DNA from: Candidatus Kapaibacterium sp.
Lineage (GTDB): Bacteria > Bacteroidota > Ignavibacteria > Kapaibacteriales > UBA2268
DNA length: 36,550 bases
Direction of reading: 5' to 3'
Assembly (NCBI GenBank): GCA_026418625.1
Contig: JAOABA010000050.1
Span: 1 to 36,550 of the forward strand
Part shown: piece after piece, positions 16,074 through 25,662 of the stretch
Numbering within the stretch: position 1 is the stretch's first letter
How the letters are laid out: the number at the start of each line of letters is the position of its first letter
The notes under the pieces: generated by a model
Seen by the model: only the letters and a program-made list of their open reading frames with translations
The model's database searches: none
Told to the model about the DNA's origin: nothing
Position numbers and translations under genes: made by a program

Positions 16074-19000
16074 TTATTTGTTTATAAGCAGCTTATCTAC
16101 AATTATTTTACCTGAAATATTTAATTGTAAAATATAAATTCCAGAGTTCAATTTTTCTGTGTCAATCATCAAATCATTATCGATAAATCCAATATGATTG
16201 TATTCAAACACTTTTAGACCGGTTAAATTGAATATTTTTATATTAAATTCTTTATCCTGCAAAAATTCTTTTCTAATAAAAATGGTATTATCTGTTGGGT
16301 TAGGATAGAAAAATTTGTTATCAGAAAATATATTTTCTTCAACTGAAGTCATTTTGAAATAATATTTATCTGAGATATTTTTACAGTTTTCCTGATTAGT
16401 GATTTCTACTTGATAATAACCATCCTTTTTGGGCGTATAAGTCTTACTTCTTGCCAACGGAATAATACTTCCATCTAAATACCATTGATAAGCAAAAGCA
16501 TCACTTGATATTAAAACATTATCTGATTGAGTAATAGTTGGTTTTTCAGGAGCTGGTTTCATTGTAATGTCAATGAATGCAGTCCTTTGACAATTTTGAC
16601 TTGTAGTAGCAGTAACAGAATATCTTCCGGGCTTAGTAACTGTTATTCTTCGGGATGTTTCTCCAGTTGACCATTTTATAGAAGTATAAATTATCTGAAT
16701 TCCTGAAATTTCAACATTTTCACCCTCACAGGCATTATCTGATGGTGTTGCTTTCAAAGTTATTTCTGGTGCGGGATTTACTTCTATAGTGATATCAAGT
16801 GAGCGAGCTGAACAACCCTCTTTGTCTGTAACGAAAACATAGTATGTCCCTGCAGTTTTAACCCATATACTCTTAGTGGTTTCTCCATTTGACCAGCGAT
16901 ATGCGGCATAATTGCCAGTGCATTCTATTAAAACCGAATCACCTTCACAAATTGATTTATTTCCTTTTAAGGAAATTTCTGGAATAGGTATATTACAATC
17001 AATTATTTTTGTCTGCCAAAGTCCTCTGCCATAAGTTCCAGCTCTTAATAGACCACTACCTGAGGGAATTTCGAGGTCATTAACAATTACATTAGGAAGA
17101 CCATCATTAAAAGGAACCCAATAAGGTTTCAAATTATCCCTTGTAAAAACACCAATGTCTGTTCCAATAAACATTCTACCGGGAGAATTTTTTTGATAAA
17201 CTATGCAGTTAACTGGCACATTTGGTAGTGAATCACCAATGTTTGTTTGTTGAGTTCCTTCAAACTCATATACCTTATAATCCTGATTATAACCTGAAAA
17301 TGTAAGCCAAAAACGCATTGGAGAAAGTGGATCAACAGCAATACCAGTTATAGCAACAGGTGCTCTGAATACTTCAGTCCAAGAAGTTCCCCCGTTAGTT
17401 GTTCTAAACATTTGATTGAATGCACCAGCGTAAATTACATTAGGATTAGAAGGAGCTACTGCCAGTGTCCTAAAATTTCCTCCAACGAAATTTGATATTT
17501 TATTCCAAGTTAGCCCTCTATCGGTTGATTTCCAGATATTTTGCAATCCAACAAAAAGTATTTTGGGGTCGGTTGGATGAATTACAATTGGAGAAACCCA
17601 AGCTCCTTTCTCTTTAGAAATATTTGAGTCAAGCATAGTAGTGAAGGATAATCCGCCATTAGTTGACCTTGTGAATTCACCATAATATAGAGACGCATAC
17701 ATATATTTAGGGTCTGAATAGTCAATAAGACAACTCATACCATCACCACCTTGAACATTTTTCCAAACAGCGTCACCATAAATATGAGTTCCGTTATCTT
17801 GTGTCCCTCCTATTAAAATATTTGGATTTGTAGCAGAACTATTGATTTTATAGAATTGAGAGACATCAAGACCATTACTAATATCAGTCCAACTAATTCC
17901 ATCATTTGTTGAATACTGAACACCCCCATCATTGCAGGAAAAAAGAATATTGTTATAATCATAACCAAGAAAGTGATGGTCGGCATGAACCCAAGGATGA
18001 ATTTTATTATCTCTCCAACTTGTTAAAAGCTTCCATTGAACACCGCCATCAGTGCTCTTCCAAATATTAATGCCTCCAACATAAATTTCGTTCATATTTC
18101 TATTTGAAACCGCTATACATAAATCATAAAAACCCTGACCACCGGGAGATTTACCATCATCCTCGAAGCTAAGAATATTTGGTGAATTCAGTCTATTAGA
18201 TGGATTTGTCCAGTTGTTACCGCTGTTTGTAGATAGCCAAAATGAATGAAATCCTCCATCCATAGCAGCCGCAACGGCATAAACATAGTTAGGGTTAGCT
18301 TTAGAGACTGTCAAAGCAATACGGGAAACGTCAGTAAATTCGAGAACCTTATTCCAAGTGTTGGTTGCAGTGCTGAATTTTTTTATAGTGTAAGTATTTG
18401 GTGGAGTGATAAAAGCACCATAGAGAGTAGCAAATTCATTTGGTTTAAATTCCAAATCTCTACAGTATTCATTAGTTAACATTGTCCAATTCTGCCCACC
18501 ATTTGTTGAAGCATAAACACCAGCATTTGACGCAATAACGACTATGTCTGGATTTGTTGGATTCACTAATACTCTATTAATCAAAACAAAATTATTTAAA
18601 TTTGCTATTAATCCAGTTCTCGACCAAGTGTTTCCACCATTAGTTGTTTTTATAACTCCGATACTGAAACCAAAATTTTGTCCCATAACCCCGGCAGCGT
18701 TTGCATCACCGGTTGCAGCATAAACAATATTAGGATTTGAGGGAGCAACAGCTATGTCTGAAATACCTATAGAAAGAAACTCAGTGAATGGAAAGGTCTG
18801 CCAAGTCATACCTCCGTTATTTGTTTTCCAAACACCACCAAAAGCAGCCCCAGCCCAAATAATATTAGGATTCAACGGATCGAAAGCAACACAGTTGATA
18901 CGACCAAGACCAGAAGGTGCTAACTGAGGATGTTTCTGAGGCATTCTGTTTGGACCTAATGGTTTCCAATCGGCTTTGTTTTGTAATAAAATGTCAGTCT

Positions 19001-19295
19001 TTTGATTTTCGCTTAGTTTTTCATAATCTAGAATTATTTCAACAAGATTTGGAATTTCGCTATTTGGAAATAACCTCTGTTCAAGGAAGTATTCCAGTCT
19101 CTTGAACTGCTTCCAACCTCTGCCTTTTGACGGAATTTTATCTGACCAATAATTATTAAAATCATTTTGTATTGTTTCAAATTTTAGTTGATTGTGGTAA
19201 TAGTTTCCGTTCAACCAAGGTTGAGAAGATAAAGTGAGATTTGTAAAAATTATAGCAAGAGTTATTAAAAAAATTGAAGTTATTATTTGTTTCAT
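16074..19295 (-). CDS. T9SS-exported giant BNR protein with Ig-like modules (1073 aa, copy B)
   Basis: This is a tandem paralogue of the 1077-residue protein, with the same order of parts. There is a signal peptide (IITSIFLITLAIIFTNLTLS, then SQ), the block WKPLGPNRMPQKHP to GRINCVAFDPLNP, and Asp-box propeller repeats (TNNGGMTW, TTNGGNTW, STNGGQNW, STDGGVQW, TTNGGTSW). Two Ig-like modules with ICEGDSV and RWSNGETTKS follow, then a YQWYLDGSII PKD-like segment. The T9SS sorting domain begins at FYPNPTDNTI (996) and ends in the SGIYILQLNISGKIIVDKLL region. It is 110 bases upstream of the other copy. The 152-base 5' region toward the divergent 205-residue gene contains a -7-like TATATTTG on the minus strand. 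Both copies probably have related ligands; which ones is unknown. Confidence 0.9.
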   Translation of the reverse strand: MKQIITSIFLITLAIIFTNLTLSSQPWLNGNYYHNQLKFETIQNDFNNYWSDKIPSKGRGWKQFKRLEYFLEQRLFPNSEIPNLVEIILDYEKLSENQKTDILLQNKADWKPLGPNRMPQKHPQLAPSGLGRINCVAFDPLNPNIIWAGAAFGGVWKTNNGGMTWQTFPFTEFLSIGISDIAVAPSNPNIVYAATGDANAAGVMGQNFGFSIGVIKTTNGGNTWSRTGLIANLNNFVLINRVLVNPTNPDIVVIASNAGVYASTNGGQNWTMLTNEYCRDLEFKPNEFATLYGAFITPPNTYTIKKFSTATNTWNKVLEFTDVSRIALTVSKANPNYVYAVAAAMDGGFHSFWLSTNSGNNWTNPSNRLNSPNILSFEDDGKSPGGQGFYDLCIAVSNRNMNEIYVGGINIWKSTDGGVQWKLLTSWRDNKIHPWVHADHHFLGYDYNNILFSCNDGGVQYSTNDGISWTDISNGLDVSQFYKINSSATNPNILIGGTQDNGTHIYGDAVWKNVQGGDGMSCLIDYSDPKYMYASLYYGEFTRSTNGGLSFTTMLDSNISKEKGAWVSPIVIHPTDPKILFVGLQNIWKSTDRGLTWNKISNFVGGNFRTLAVAPSNPNVIYAGAFNQMFRTTNGGTSWTEVFRAPVAITGIAVDPLSPMRFWLTFSGYNQDYKVYEFEGTQQTNIGDSLPNVPVNCIVYQKNSPGRMFIGTDIGVFTRDNLKPYWVPFNDGLPNVIVNDLEIPSGSGLLRAGTYGRGLWQTKIIDCNIPIPEISLKGNKSICEGDSVLIECTGNYAAYRWSNGETTKSIWVKTAGTYYVFVTDKEGCSARSLDITIEVNPAPEITLKATPSDNACEGENVEISGIQIIYTSIKWSTGETSRRITVTKPGRYSVTATTSQNCQRTAFIDITMKPAPEKPTITQSDNVLISSDAFAYQWYLDGSIIPLARSKTYTPKKDGYYQVEITNQENCKNISDKYYFKMTSVEENIFSDNKFFYPNPTDNTIFIRKEFLQDKEFNIKIFNLTGLKVFEYNHIGFIDNDLMIDTEKLNSGIYILQLNISGKIIVDKLLINK

Positions 19296-19326
19296 TTTTT
19301 CTTTTCCAGATAATTTCTAAAACATT

Positions 19327-19334
19327 CAAATATA
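19327..19334 (-). promoter_or_regulatory. Putative -7 box (TATATTTG) for the copy-B secreted protein
   Basis: The TATATTTG element on the minus strand lies 32 bases before ATG 19295 and matches TAnnTTTG. No convincing TTG at the expected distance was found, so it is a partial promoter match. Confidence 0.35.
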
Positions 19335-19403
19335 ATAAAAAAACTGAATAAAAACATTGAAATTACATAAATTCAGGTCCAAATTTTAAGGATATTTTAA
19401 AGA

Positions 19404-19432
19404 TTGACGATAATTCTAATTGACTTTATTTG
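19404..19432 (+). promoter_or_regulatory. Possible promoter for the 205-residue gene
   Basis: TTG (19404-19406) and TTTATTTG (19425-19432, one mismatch to TAnnTTTG) are 18 bases apart. The start codon follows only 15 bases after the -7 box, which would leave a very short or nearly absent leader, so the call is weak. Confidence 0.25.
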
Positions 19433-19447
19433 GAGTGTTAAAAATAA

Positions 19448-20065
19448 ATGAGAAGGAAACCAAGGAACCCTGATGAATATGTTTTTTACGAGGGGATTGA
19501 TAATTTAGATTTCCCCGTCATAAGTAATTTAGAAGCTGATGAAAACCAATTAGGAAGAAGAGAGAAAGTATCAAAAAAAGATATTTATCGATTTGAGAAA
19601 AATGAAGAATTTGCTAATGATACAACAGGCAAGATAAATTACAATTTGCAAGATATATTTGATAAAACCGATGACTATCTGAGGAATGAAGATTTTGCTG
19701 ATTTTGTAACTGATAATAAATTTATTCTTACATCAGAGGAGGAATTCAGGCAAAAGAATTTTAAAGATTTTCTTGAATTGAAATACGAAACTAAGCTACC
19801 GAAATCATTCTCAAGCTCCTTTGTAATACCTGCAGAATCAATCAAACAAACTGATGAAATTGTTGAAATACACGACGACCCATCTAAATTAACAGGGACA
19901 AACAAGCACAGGGCTACTGTGCTGATTAAAAAAGATAATAATGACGTAATCCAGGGCATACAGGTTATATGCGTATGCGGTGAAAGAATAAATATTTCCT
20001 TTGATTACCAAGATGAAGAAATCAATACTCAATCTGAGTATGAAGAGCAATCTCCTCAAGAATAG
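19448..20065 (+). CDS. Hypothetical acidic protein (205 aa)
   Basis: I do not recognise this protein. It is rich in Asp, Glu and Lys, with no signal peptide or transmembrane segment, so it is probably cytoplasmic. The first half (NPDEYVFYEGIDNLDFPV, then ENQLGRREK) looks flexible and charged. The most structured part is at about 150-190 (HRATVLIKKDNNDVIQGIQV, then ICVCGERINISFDY), with a C-x-C that might be metal- or redox-related. Its last 44 bases overlap clpS on the opposite strand, so both stops lie inside the other's coding sequence. The frame is continuous and uninterrupted over 205 codons with strand-consistent composition, so I think it is real. Confidence 0.65.
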   Translation: MRRKPRNPDEYVFYEGIDNLDFPVISNLEADENQLGRREKVSKKDIYRFEKNEEFANDTTGKINYNLQDIFDKTDDYLRNEDFADFVTDNKFILTSEEEFRQKNFKDFLELKYETKLPKSFSSSFVIPAESIKQTDEIVEIHDDPSKLTGTNKHRATVLIKKDNNDVIQGIQVICVCGERINISFDYQDEEINTQSEYEEQSPQE

Positions 20066-20327
20066 AGCTTACACGAAGACATTCATTCAAATCGCCCTCA
20101 AAAACGCAAGCTTTACCTTTATTGTGAACTTCAAAAGCAAGTGACTCAGCTTTTTCGTAAGAACAATTTATGGCTTTTATCAATTGTTCGATTACTTCAT
20201 CAAATGAGTGAATATCGTCATTGAATAAAATTACTTTGGCAGATAGATCAATGCCATCAATTACCCCAATTTCAGGTTCATCGAATGTCTCGGTTGAACT
20301 ATATATATTTAAAATTTTAGATTCCAT
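20022..20327 (-). CDS. clpS: ClpS-like adaptor of the Clp protease
   Basis: This 101-residue protein has the ClpS fold signature. KVILFNDDIHSFDEVI (31-46) carries the conserved N36-D37-D38 that bind the free alpha-amine of N-degron substrates. VHNKGKACVFEGDLNEC (67-83) matches the family's conserved VHxxGxAVVxxG, with H68 in the substrate pocket. The N-terminal 30 residues are acidic and flexible, as usual. ClpS docks on ClpA/ClpC and delivers N-end-rule substrates to ClpP. No other clp gene is in the window. The start at ATG 20327 is unambiguous. Its 3' end overlaps the convergent 205-residue gene. Length is close to the usual 95-110. Confidence 0.85.
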   Translation of the reverse strand: MESKILNIYSSTETFDEPEIGVIDGIDLSAKVILFNDDIHSFDEVIEQLIKAINCSYEKAESLAFEVHNKGKACVFEGDLNECLRVSSILEEIALHTQIEY

Positions 20328-20541
20328 AATAAGCCCAAAAGAGTTTTCTGAAACATAAAAATAAATTGTTTACAGAAAAATTTCAATGGAAAATAACAAA
20401 ATAATGTTAAAAATATTTTACAATTAAAAAGAATTTTACAATCAATTTCTAACTTTTATCTTTTTTCGTTGTTTTGTGAAAAAGTCTTTTGTAATTTTAA
20501 AGTTTAGATTTTTATCAGATTTTAAGTTAGAGTTTTTGATT

Positions 20542-22530
20542 ATGTATGATTTGGTAATTTTTATACCTTTAATACCGTTTCTTGGCTTTTTGATAACAGG
20601 ATTGTTCGGGACAAAACTTAAGAATGAAACTCTGATAGGAACAATTGCAAGTGCAGCCGTAGGAATTTCATTTATCTTATCCTGCATTCTATTTTATTCA
20701 CTTCTAAATCAGCATATTGAAAATCCAGTTATTGTTCCAGTTTACACTTGGATTAGTGCTGGCAGCTTTAGCGTGAATATTTCCTATCAGGTTGACCATC
20801 TTTCAGTTCTTTTTTCTTTAATTGTAACTGGGGTTGGTTTTCTTATCCACGTTTATTCTATTGGATATATGCACAATGACAGAAGTTTTGCTCGCTTCTT
20901 TGCATATCTGAACCTATTTATTTTTATGATGCTGAATCTTGTGCTTTCAAGTAATTTTTTACTCACATTTTTAGGTTGGGAAGGTGTTGGATTATGTTCT
21001 TACCTTCTAATCGGATTTTGGTATGACCGTAAATTTGAAGGGACAAGAATTATCTGGACTGGGGATGCCGGTAACAAAGCATTCATAGTCAACCGCATAG
21101 GAGATTTTGGCTTCATAATTGCGATGTTCATCATTTATGTTACATTTAATAGCCTTGAGTATCAAACAGTTACTGAATTAGCTTCAGGTTCCTATGCAAC
21201 TTATTTTAATACTGGAATAATGACCGCTATTACATTATTACTTTTTTTAGGATGCACAGGAAAATCAGCCCAAATACCTCTTGCAGTTTGGCTTCCAGAT
21301 GCTATGGCAGGACCAACACCTGTTTCCGCTTTAATTCACGCCGCAACGATGGTAACTGCTGGTGTATATTTGGTAGCAAGGACATCTGTTCTATTTGCAC
21401 TTTCTCCGGTTAGTATGACTGTCGTAGCAATTGTTGGTGTTCTCACAGCATTTTTTGCAGCTACAATTGGTTTGGTCCAAAATGATATTAAAAAGGTTTT
21501 GGCTTATTCCACCGTAAGCCAATTAGGATTTATGTTTATAGCACTTGGTGTTGGTGCCTTCTCAGCTGGGGTATTTCACGTTATGACTCACGCGTTTTTC
21601 AAGGGTTTATTATTCTTGGGAGCAGGTGCTGTTATTCACGGGCTTCATGAAGAACAAAACATCAAAAGGATGGGAAATCTAAAATCATATATGCCAACTA
21701 CTTATAAAACTTTCCTTATAGCAACATTGGCAATTTCTGGTATTCCATTTTTCAGTGGTTTCTTTTCTAAGGATGAAATTCTCTGGTATGCATTTAGTAA
21801 AGGTCATTGGTCATTATGGTTGATTGGTGTAACAGCAGCCCTCTTCACAGCTTTTTATATGTTTAGATTATTATATTTAGTGTTTTTTGGAAAAGAGAGG
21901 TTTGATCATCATCATATTCATCCACACGAAGCACCTAAAACTATGACTGTCCCATTGCAGATTTTAGCAGTTTTATCTGCTATTGGTGGTTTTCTCGGGA
22001 TCCCCTATGCTTTAGGATTCTGGTTCAGTTCTCATCCAAATATGTTAGAGAATTGGCTTGAGCCTGTTTTCAAGAACGCTCAATTTATTATTTATAAAAC
22101 ATCAACGCATATTGAAATTGGTCATAAAATCCATATTGAAGAATATATATTAATGTTAATCTCAGTAGGTGTTGCTTTATTGGGTATCAAATTAGCCACT
22201 GATTTTTATAAAAAAGACGAATTATGGACCGTGCCCCGTAAATTAGCAACAAATAACAAAAGAACTTTCTCTTTATTATATAACAAATATAAATTAGATG
22301 AGTTCTATTTTGCAGCCGTTGTTGATCCCTTAATGCTTGCTGCCAAGAGTTTCTTCTGGCAAGTATTTGATATTAAAATTATTGATGGTATAGTTAATGG
22401 TCTCGGAGCATTAACAAAAGATATTGGTAATTATGTAAGAAAAATCCAAACAGGAATAGCACAAAATTATGCTCTTTTGATGATGGCTGGAATCATAGTC
22501 ATCATTGCTGTTATTATTTTTTCAAGTTAA
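20542..22530 (+). CDS. nuoL: NADH-quinone oxidoreductase subunit L
   Basis: This is an antiporter-like membrane subunit of complex I (662 residues from ATG 20542), at the distal tip of the membrane arm, where it pumps protons. Motifs present are GWEGVGLCSYLLIGFWY, DAMAGPTPVSALIHAATMVT, and KVLAYSTVSQLGFMFIALG followed by THAFFKGLLFLGAG. About 14-16 hydrophobic segments are seen, and the HHHIHPHEAP loop and long C-terminal segment fit the lateral helix. A GTG at 20476 would add 22 residues (KKSFVILKFRF...), which do not resemble NuoL starts, whereas MYDLVIFIPLIPFLGF is typical. It is followed by nuoM after 25 bases and nuoN after 30, an operon. The other nuo genes are not in the window. Confidence 0.94.
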   Translation: MYDLVIFIPLIPFLGFLITGLFGTKLKNETLIGTIASAAVGISFILSCILFYSLLNQHIENPVIVPVYTWISAGSFSVNISYQVDHLSVLFSLIVTGVGFLIHVYSIGYMHNDRSFARFFAYLNLFIFMMLNLVLSSNFLLTFLGWEGVGLCSYLLIGFWYDRKFEGTRIIWTGDAGNKAFIVNRIGDFGFIIAMFIIYVTFNSLEYQTVTELASGSYATYFNTGIMTAITLLLFLGCTGKSAQIPLAVWLPDAMAGPTPVSALIHAATMVTAGVYLVARTSVLFALSPVSMTVVAIVGVLTAFFAATIGLVQNDIKKVLAYSTVSQLGFMFIALGVGAFSAGVFHVMTHAFFKGLLFLGAGAVIHGLHEEQNIKRMGNLKSYMPTTYKTFLIATLAISGIPFFSGFFSKDEILWYAFSKGHWSLWLIGVTAALFTAFYMFRLLYLVFFGKERFDHHHIHPHEAPKTMTVPLQILAVLSAIGGFLGIPYALGFWFSSHPNMLENWLEPVFKNAQFIIYKTSTHIEIGHKIHIEEYILMLISVGVALLGIKLATDFYKKDELWTVPRKLATNNKRTFSLLYNKYKLDEFYFAAVVDPLMLAAKSFFWQVFDIKIIDGIVNGLGALTKDIGNYVRKIQTGIAQNYALLMMAGIIVIIAVIIFSS

Positions 22531-22555
22531 TTTAGATTTGTAAAATTGTAAATTG

Positions 22556-24130
22556 ATGGTTATGATTTATTTTTTCATTGTTTTGTTTTTGCCATTACTT
22601 GGGTCGGTATTACTTTTATTTTTTAACAAAAAAGACAAATTAGCTATTAAATCAACTGCTCTTGCGTTTTCAATAGCAACGTTTATTATATCTGTTCTTC
22701 TGTTTCTTAGTTTTGATTATAATAATCCTGGCTTTCAATTTTATTTCGAAGCAGTTTGGATACCACACTTTGATGCAGGATTTAGAATTGGTCTTGATGG
22801 AATGTCAATGTTGCTTGTTATGTTGACAACTTTCATCTCCCCTATTACTATTTTATCATCATTTTCGGCAATAGAAAAAAGAGACAAAGAATATTATGTA
22901 ATGATTCTCCTGCTTCAATTTGCTATGACGGGAGTTTTTGTTTCGCTGGATTTGTTCTTATTTTATATTTTCTGGGAATTAATACTCATACCAATGTATT
23001 TTATTATTGGTATATGGGGTGGTAAGGATAAATTATATGCAACTGTCAAATTTTTTCTTTTTACGGTTGTAGGTTCTTTATTTATGCTTGTTGCTGTTGT
23101 CTGGCTTGGATTCTATGTTGGCACTGAAATATTAAAAACAGAATCAGGATTTACAACAAATTTCATTGCAATCAAGGAAGCTATTAATTTTCACCAGATA
23201 CCCATTGATATTCAGAAATGGATGTTTTTAGCTTTTGCATTATCATTTTGCATTAAAGTCCCATTGTTCCCATTCCATACTTGGTTGCCTGATGCTCACA
23301 CTGAAGCACCAACCCCCGGTTCGGTTATTTTAGCCGGAGTTTTGCTAAAAATGGGAACATATGGCTTAATTAGATTTAACTTAGAGCTTTTCCCGCTTGC
23401 CTCATTCGAATATGCACCACTGATTGCATTTTTATCAGTAATTGGCATTATCTATGGTGCTTGGATGTCTATGGTTCAAAATGACGTTAAACGACTTGTT
23501 GCTTATAGCTCTGTCAGCCACCTTGGCTTTGTCGTTTTAGGGATTTTTTCTATGACATCCGAAGGCATTCAGGGGGCAATTATTCAAATGGTAAATCACG
23601 GGTTATCAACAGGAATGCTTTTTCTCTGCGTAGGTATGCTTTATGAAAGAAGACACACCCGTGAAATTGAAGAATTTGGCGGAATTGCAAAGGTTATGCC
23701 GGCATTTACCGTGTTTTTTGCTATTGCAATGTTAGCATCAGTTGGATTACCCGGCTTGAACGGTTTTGTTGGGGAATATCTGACACTCTTGGGAGCATTT
23801 AAATCCCCATTTTTAAATTCTTGGGCTTATACAATTTTTGCTGCAACAGGAGTTATTTTTGCAGCCGTTTATCTTTTAACAATGTTCCAAAAAGTTATGT
23901 TTGGAACTATAAATAATCCACATAATCTTAATTTAAAAGATATTAATAAAAGAGAATGGATAACTCTGATACCAGTTGTCATATTCATAGTTTGGATAGG
24001 TGTTTATCCACAAACATTTCTTAAAGTATCAGAGAAATCAACAACAGCATTAGTAAATAAACTTCACGAAAAGAAATTTGGCGGAAAGCCTTATGTTTTA
24101 AAGTTGGATAACATTAATAAAAAATATTGA
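22556..24130 (+). CDS. nuoM: NADH-quinone oxidoreductase subunit M
   Basis: This is the second antiporter-like subunit of the complex I membrane arm (524 residues from ATG 22556). The key Glu region is FWELILIPMYFIIGIWG, and the Lys region is CIKVPLFPFHTWLPDAHT, followed by EAPTPGSVILAGVLLKMG. A second conserved block is NDVKRLVAYSSVSHLGFVVL, then NHGLSTGMLFLCVGMLYERR. The C-terminal tail is GVYPQTFLKVSEKS. All are standard NuoM features. ATG 22556 or 22562 could be used; a TTG at 22553 is unlikely to be the start. It is the middle gene of nuoL-M-N with short gaps, so the three are co-transcribed. Confidence 0.94.
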   Translation: MVMIYFFIVLFLPLLGSVLLLFFNKKDKLAIKSTALAFSIATFIISVLLFLSFDYNNPGFQFYFEAVWIPHFDAGFRIGLDGMSMLLVMLTTFISPITILSSFSAIEKRDKEYYVMILLLQFAMTGVFVSLDLFLFYIFWELILIPMYFIIGIWGGKDKLYATVKFFLFTVVGSLFMLVAVVWLGFYVGTEILKTESGFTTNFIAIKEAINFHQIPIDIQKWMFLAFALSFCIKVPLFPFHTWLPDAHTEAPTPGSVILAGVLLKMGTYGLIRFNLELFPLASFEYAPLIAFLSVIGIIYGAWMSMVQNDVKRLVAYSSVSHLGFVVLGIFSMTSEGIQGAIIQMVNHGLSTGMLFLCVGMLYERRHTREIEEFGGIAKVMPAFTVFFAIAMLASVGLPGLNGFVGEYLTLLGAFKSPFLNSWAYTIFAATGVIFAAVYLLTMFQKVMFGTINNPHNLNLKDINKREWITLIPVVIFIVWIGVYPQTFLKVSEKSTTALVNKLHEKKFGGKPYVLKLDNINKKY

Positions 24131-24160
24131 GTTAACATTAATAATTTTCGGAACTTGATA

Positions 24161-25630
24161 ATGGAATACATTCTTGCTTCACCTTTAATTTCGATACTAT
24201 TCTTCTCTGTATTTATTCCTGTTGTAGATGGAATAACAAAAAATAGGACTACTGTTTTCGTTCTTACTTTATTAGGCTTAATTATCACTGGAATTTTAGC
24301 CATTTATACACTCCTTATTCCGGTTGAAACTATACAAGCATTAGACAGTAGCAAAACAATCACCAAAAATATGATAATGTTTGGTGGATTCTCGGCATAT
24401 TTTGATATTTTATTTTGTTTAGCAGGGATTTTGGTTATTCTGGCTTCAAGAAACTATCTAAATAGAGAGTATGGTGAATACAAAGAATATTATTCGCTTA
24501 TAGTAGCATCGATTTGTGGAATGATTTTGATTGCTCACTCCAATAATTTATTAGTCCTTTTTATTGGAATTGAAACAATGTCAATTCCCTTTTATATCTT
24601 AGCCGGATTTTTCAGAACTAATCAAAAATCAATAGAAGCCTCAATTAAATACTTCCTTTTGGGAGCTTTTTCAACCGGTTTTTTGGTTTATGGAATTGCG
24701 ATGGTTTACGGTGCCACAGGAAGCTTGGATATTTCAATCATTTCATCAAAAATTCAAACAGGACAAGCAATTGAGATATATTTGAAAATTGGATTGGCAC
24801 TGCTTATCATAGGTTTATGCTTCAAAGTAGCCATATTTCCATTTCATCAGTGGGCGCCAGATGTATATGACGGTTCCCCAACTGTTGTTTCAGCTTTTAT
24901 GAGCACTGCGGGAAAAGCAGCCGCATTAGTTGGGTTTATTATCATTGCAAAAGGTTTTCTTCCTAAAAATAGTTTCAATGAAGTATCGAGCTTGCTTAAT
25001 ACCAATTTCAAGTTGATATTGGCAATTCTCTCAGCAATAACAATGATAATAGGCAATATTACTGCTTTAGTTCAAAAAAATGTGAAAAGAATGCTCGCTT
25101 ATTCTTCTGTAGCTCACGCAGGATATCTATTAATGGGAATTGCATCAAATAATCAGGATGGATGGAGCGGTATTATATTCTATTCCACCGCATATCTTTT
25201 TATGCAAATCGGTGCTTTCATCGTAGTTTCTGTCTTAGAAAGACAAACAGAAAATTTTGTTACTTATGAAGAATACTCTGGAATACACAAATCTCATCCC
25301 TTTTTGGCAGCTGTGATGTCAATGTTTATGCTTTCTTTAGCTGGTATTCCTCCATTTGCAGGATTTTTTGGAAAATATTATTTGTTTGTTGCCGCAGTTA
25401 AAGCCGACCTTCTCTGGTTAACAGTTATTGCTGTTATTGCCTCAATTATTTCAATGTATTTTTATATTGGACTAATTTTGCAAATGTATTTCAAAGAGCC
25501 ATTATCCAAAGAACCTGAATCCGATACTGGATTGGCAAAGATTACTTTGGTGATTTCTGCAGCAGGAATTTTGTTCTTTGGTATTTTCCCACAAATAATC
25601 GTAAATTTCACTGAAAATTTATTTAAATAA
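24161..25630 (+). CDS. nuoN: NADH-quinone oxidoreductase subunit N
   Basis: This is the third antiporter-like subunit, close to the quinone site end of the membrane arm (489 residues from ATG 24161). It has IGIETMSIPFYILAGFF with the conserved Glu, CFKVAIFPFHQWAPDVYDG followed by SPTVVSAFMSTAGKAAALVG, and VQKNVKRMLAYSSVAHAGYL. IPPFAGFFGKYYLFVAAV is also diagnostic. TTG 24155 gives two extra residues and is not preferred. It ends the nuoLMN run; 67 bases later a separate T9SS-secreted gene begins on the same strand. The rest of complex I (A-K) must lie elsewhere. Confidence 0.94.
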   Translation: MEYILASPLISILFFSVFIPVVDGITKNRTTVFVLTLLGLIITGILAIYTLLIPVETIQALDSSKTITKNMIMFGGFSAYFDILFCLAGILVILASRNYLNREYGEYKEYYSLIVASICGMILIAHSNNLLVLFIGIETMSIPFYILAGFFRTNQKSIEASIKYFLLGAFSTGFLVYGIAMVYGATGSLDISIISSKIQTGQAIEIYLKIGLALLIIGLCFKVAIFPFHQWAPDVYDGSPTVVSAFMSTAGKAAALVGFIIIAKGFLPKNSFNEVSSLLNTNFKLILAILSAITMIIGNITALVQKNVKRMLAYSSVAHAGYLLMGIASNNQDGWSGIIFYSTAYLFMQIGAFIVVSVLERQTENFVTYEEYSGIHKSHPFLAAVMSMFMLSLAGIPPFAGFFGKYYLFVAAVKADLLWLTVIAVIASIISMYFYIGLILQMYFKEPLSKEPESDTGLAKITLVISAAGILFFGIFPQIIVNFTENLFK

Positions 25631-25662
25631 ACAATATGTAACTTTTATTGAAAATTTTGTTA

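Noticed and set aside
20476-20541. GTG start for nuoL at 20476
   Set aside because: The 22 extra residues do not resemble NuoL N-termini; ATG 20542 gives the usual MYDLVIFIPLIPF start.
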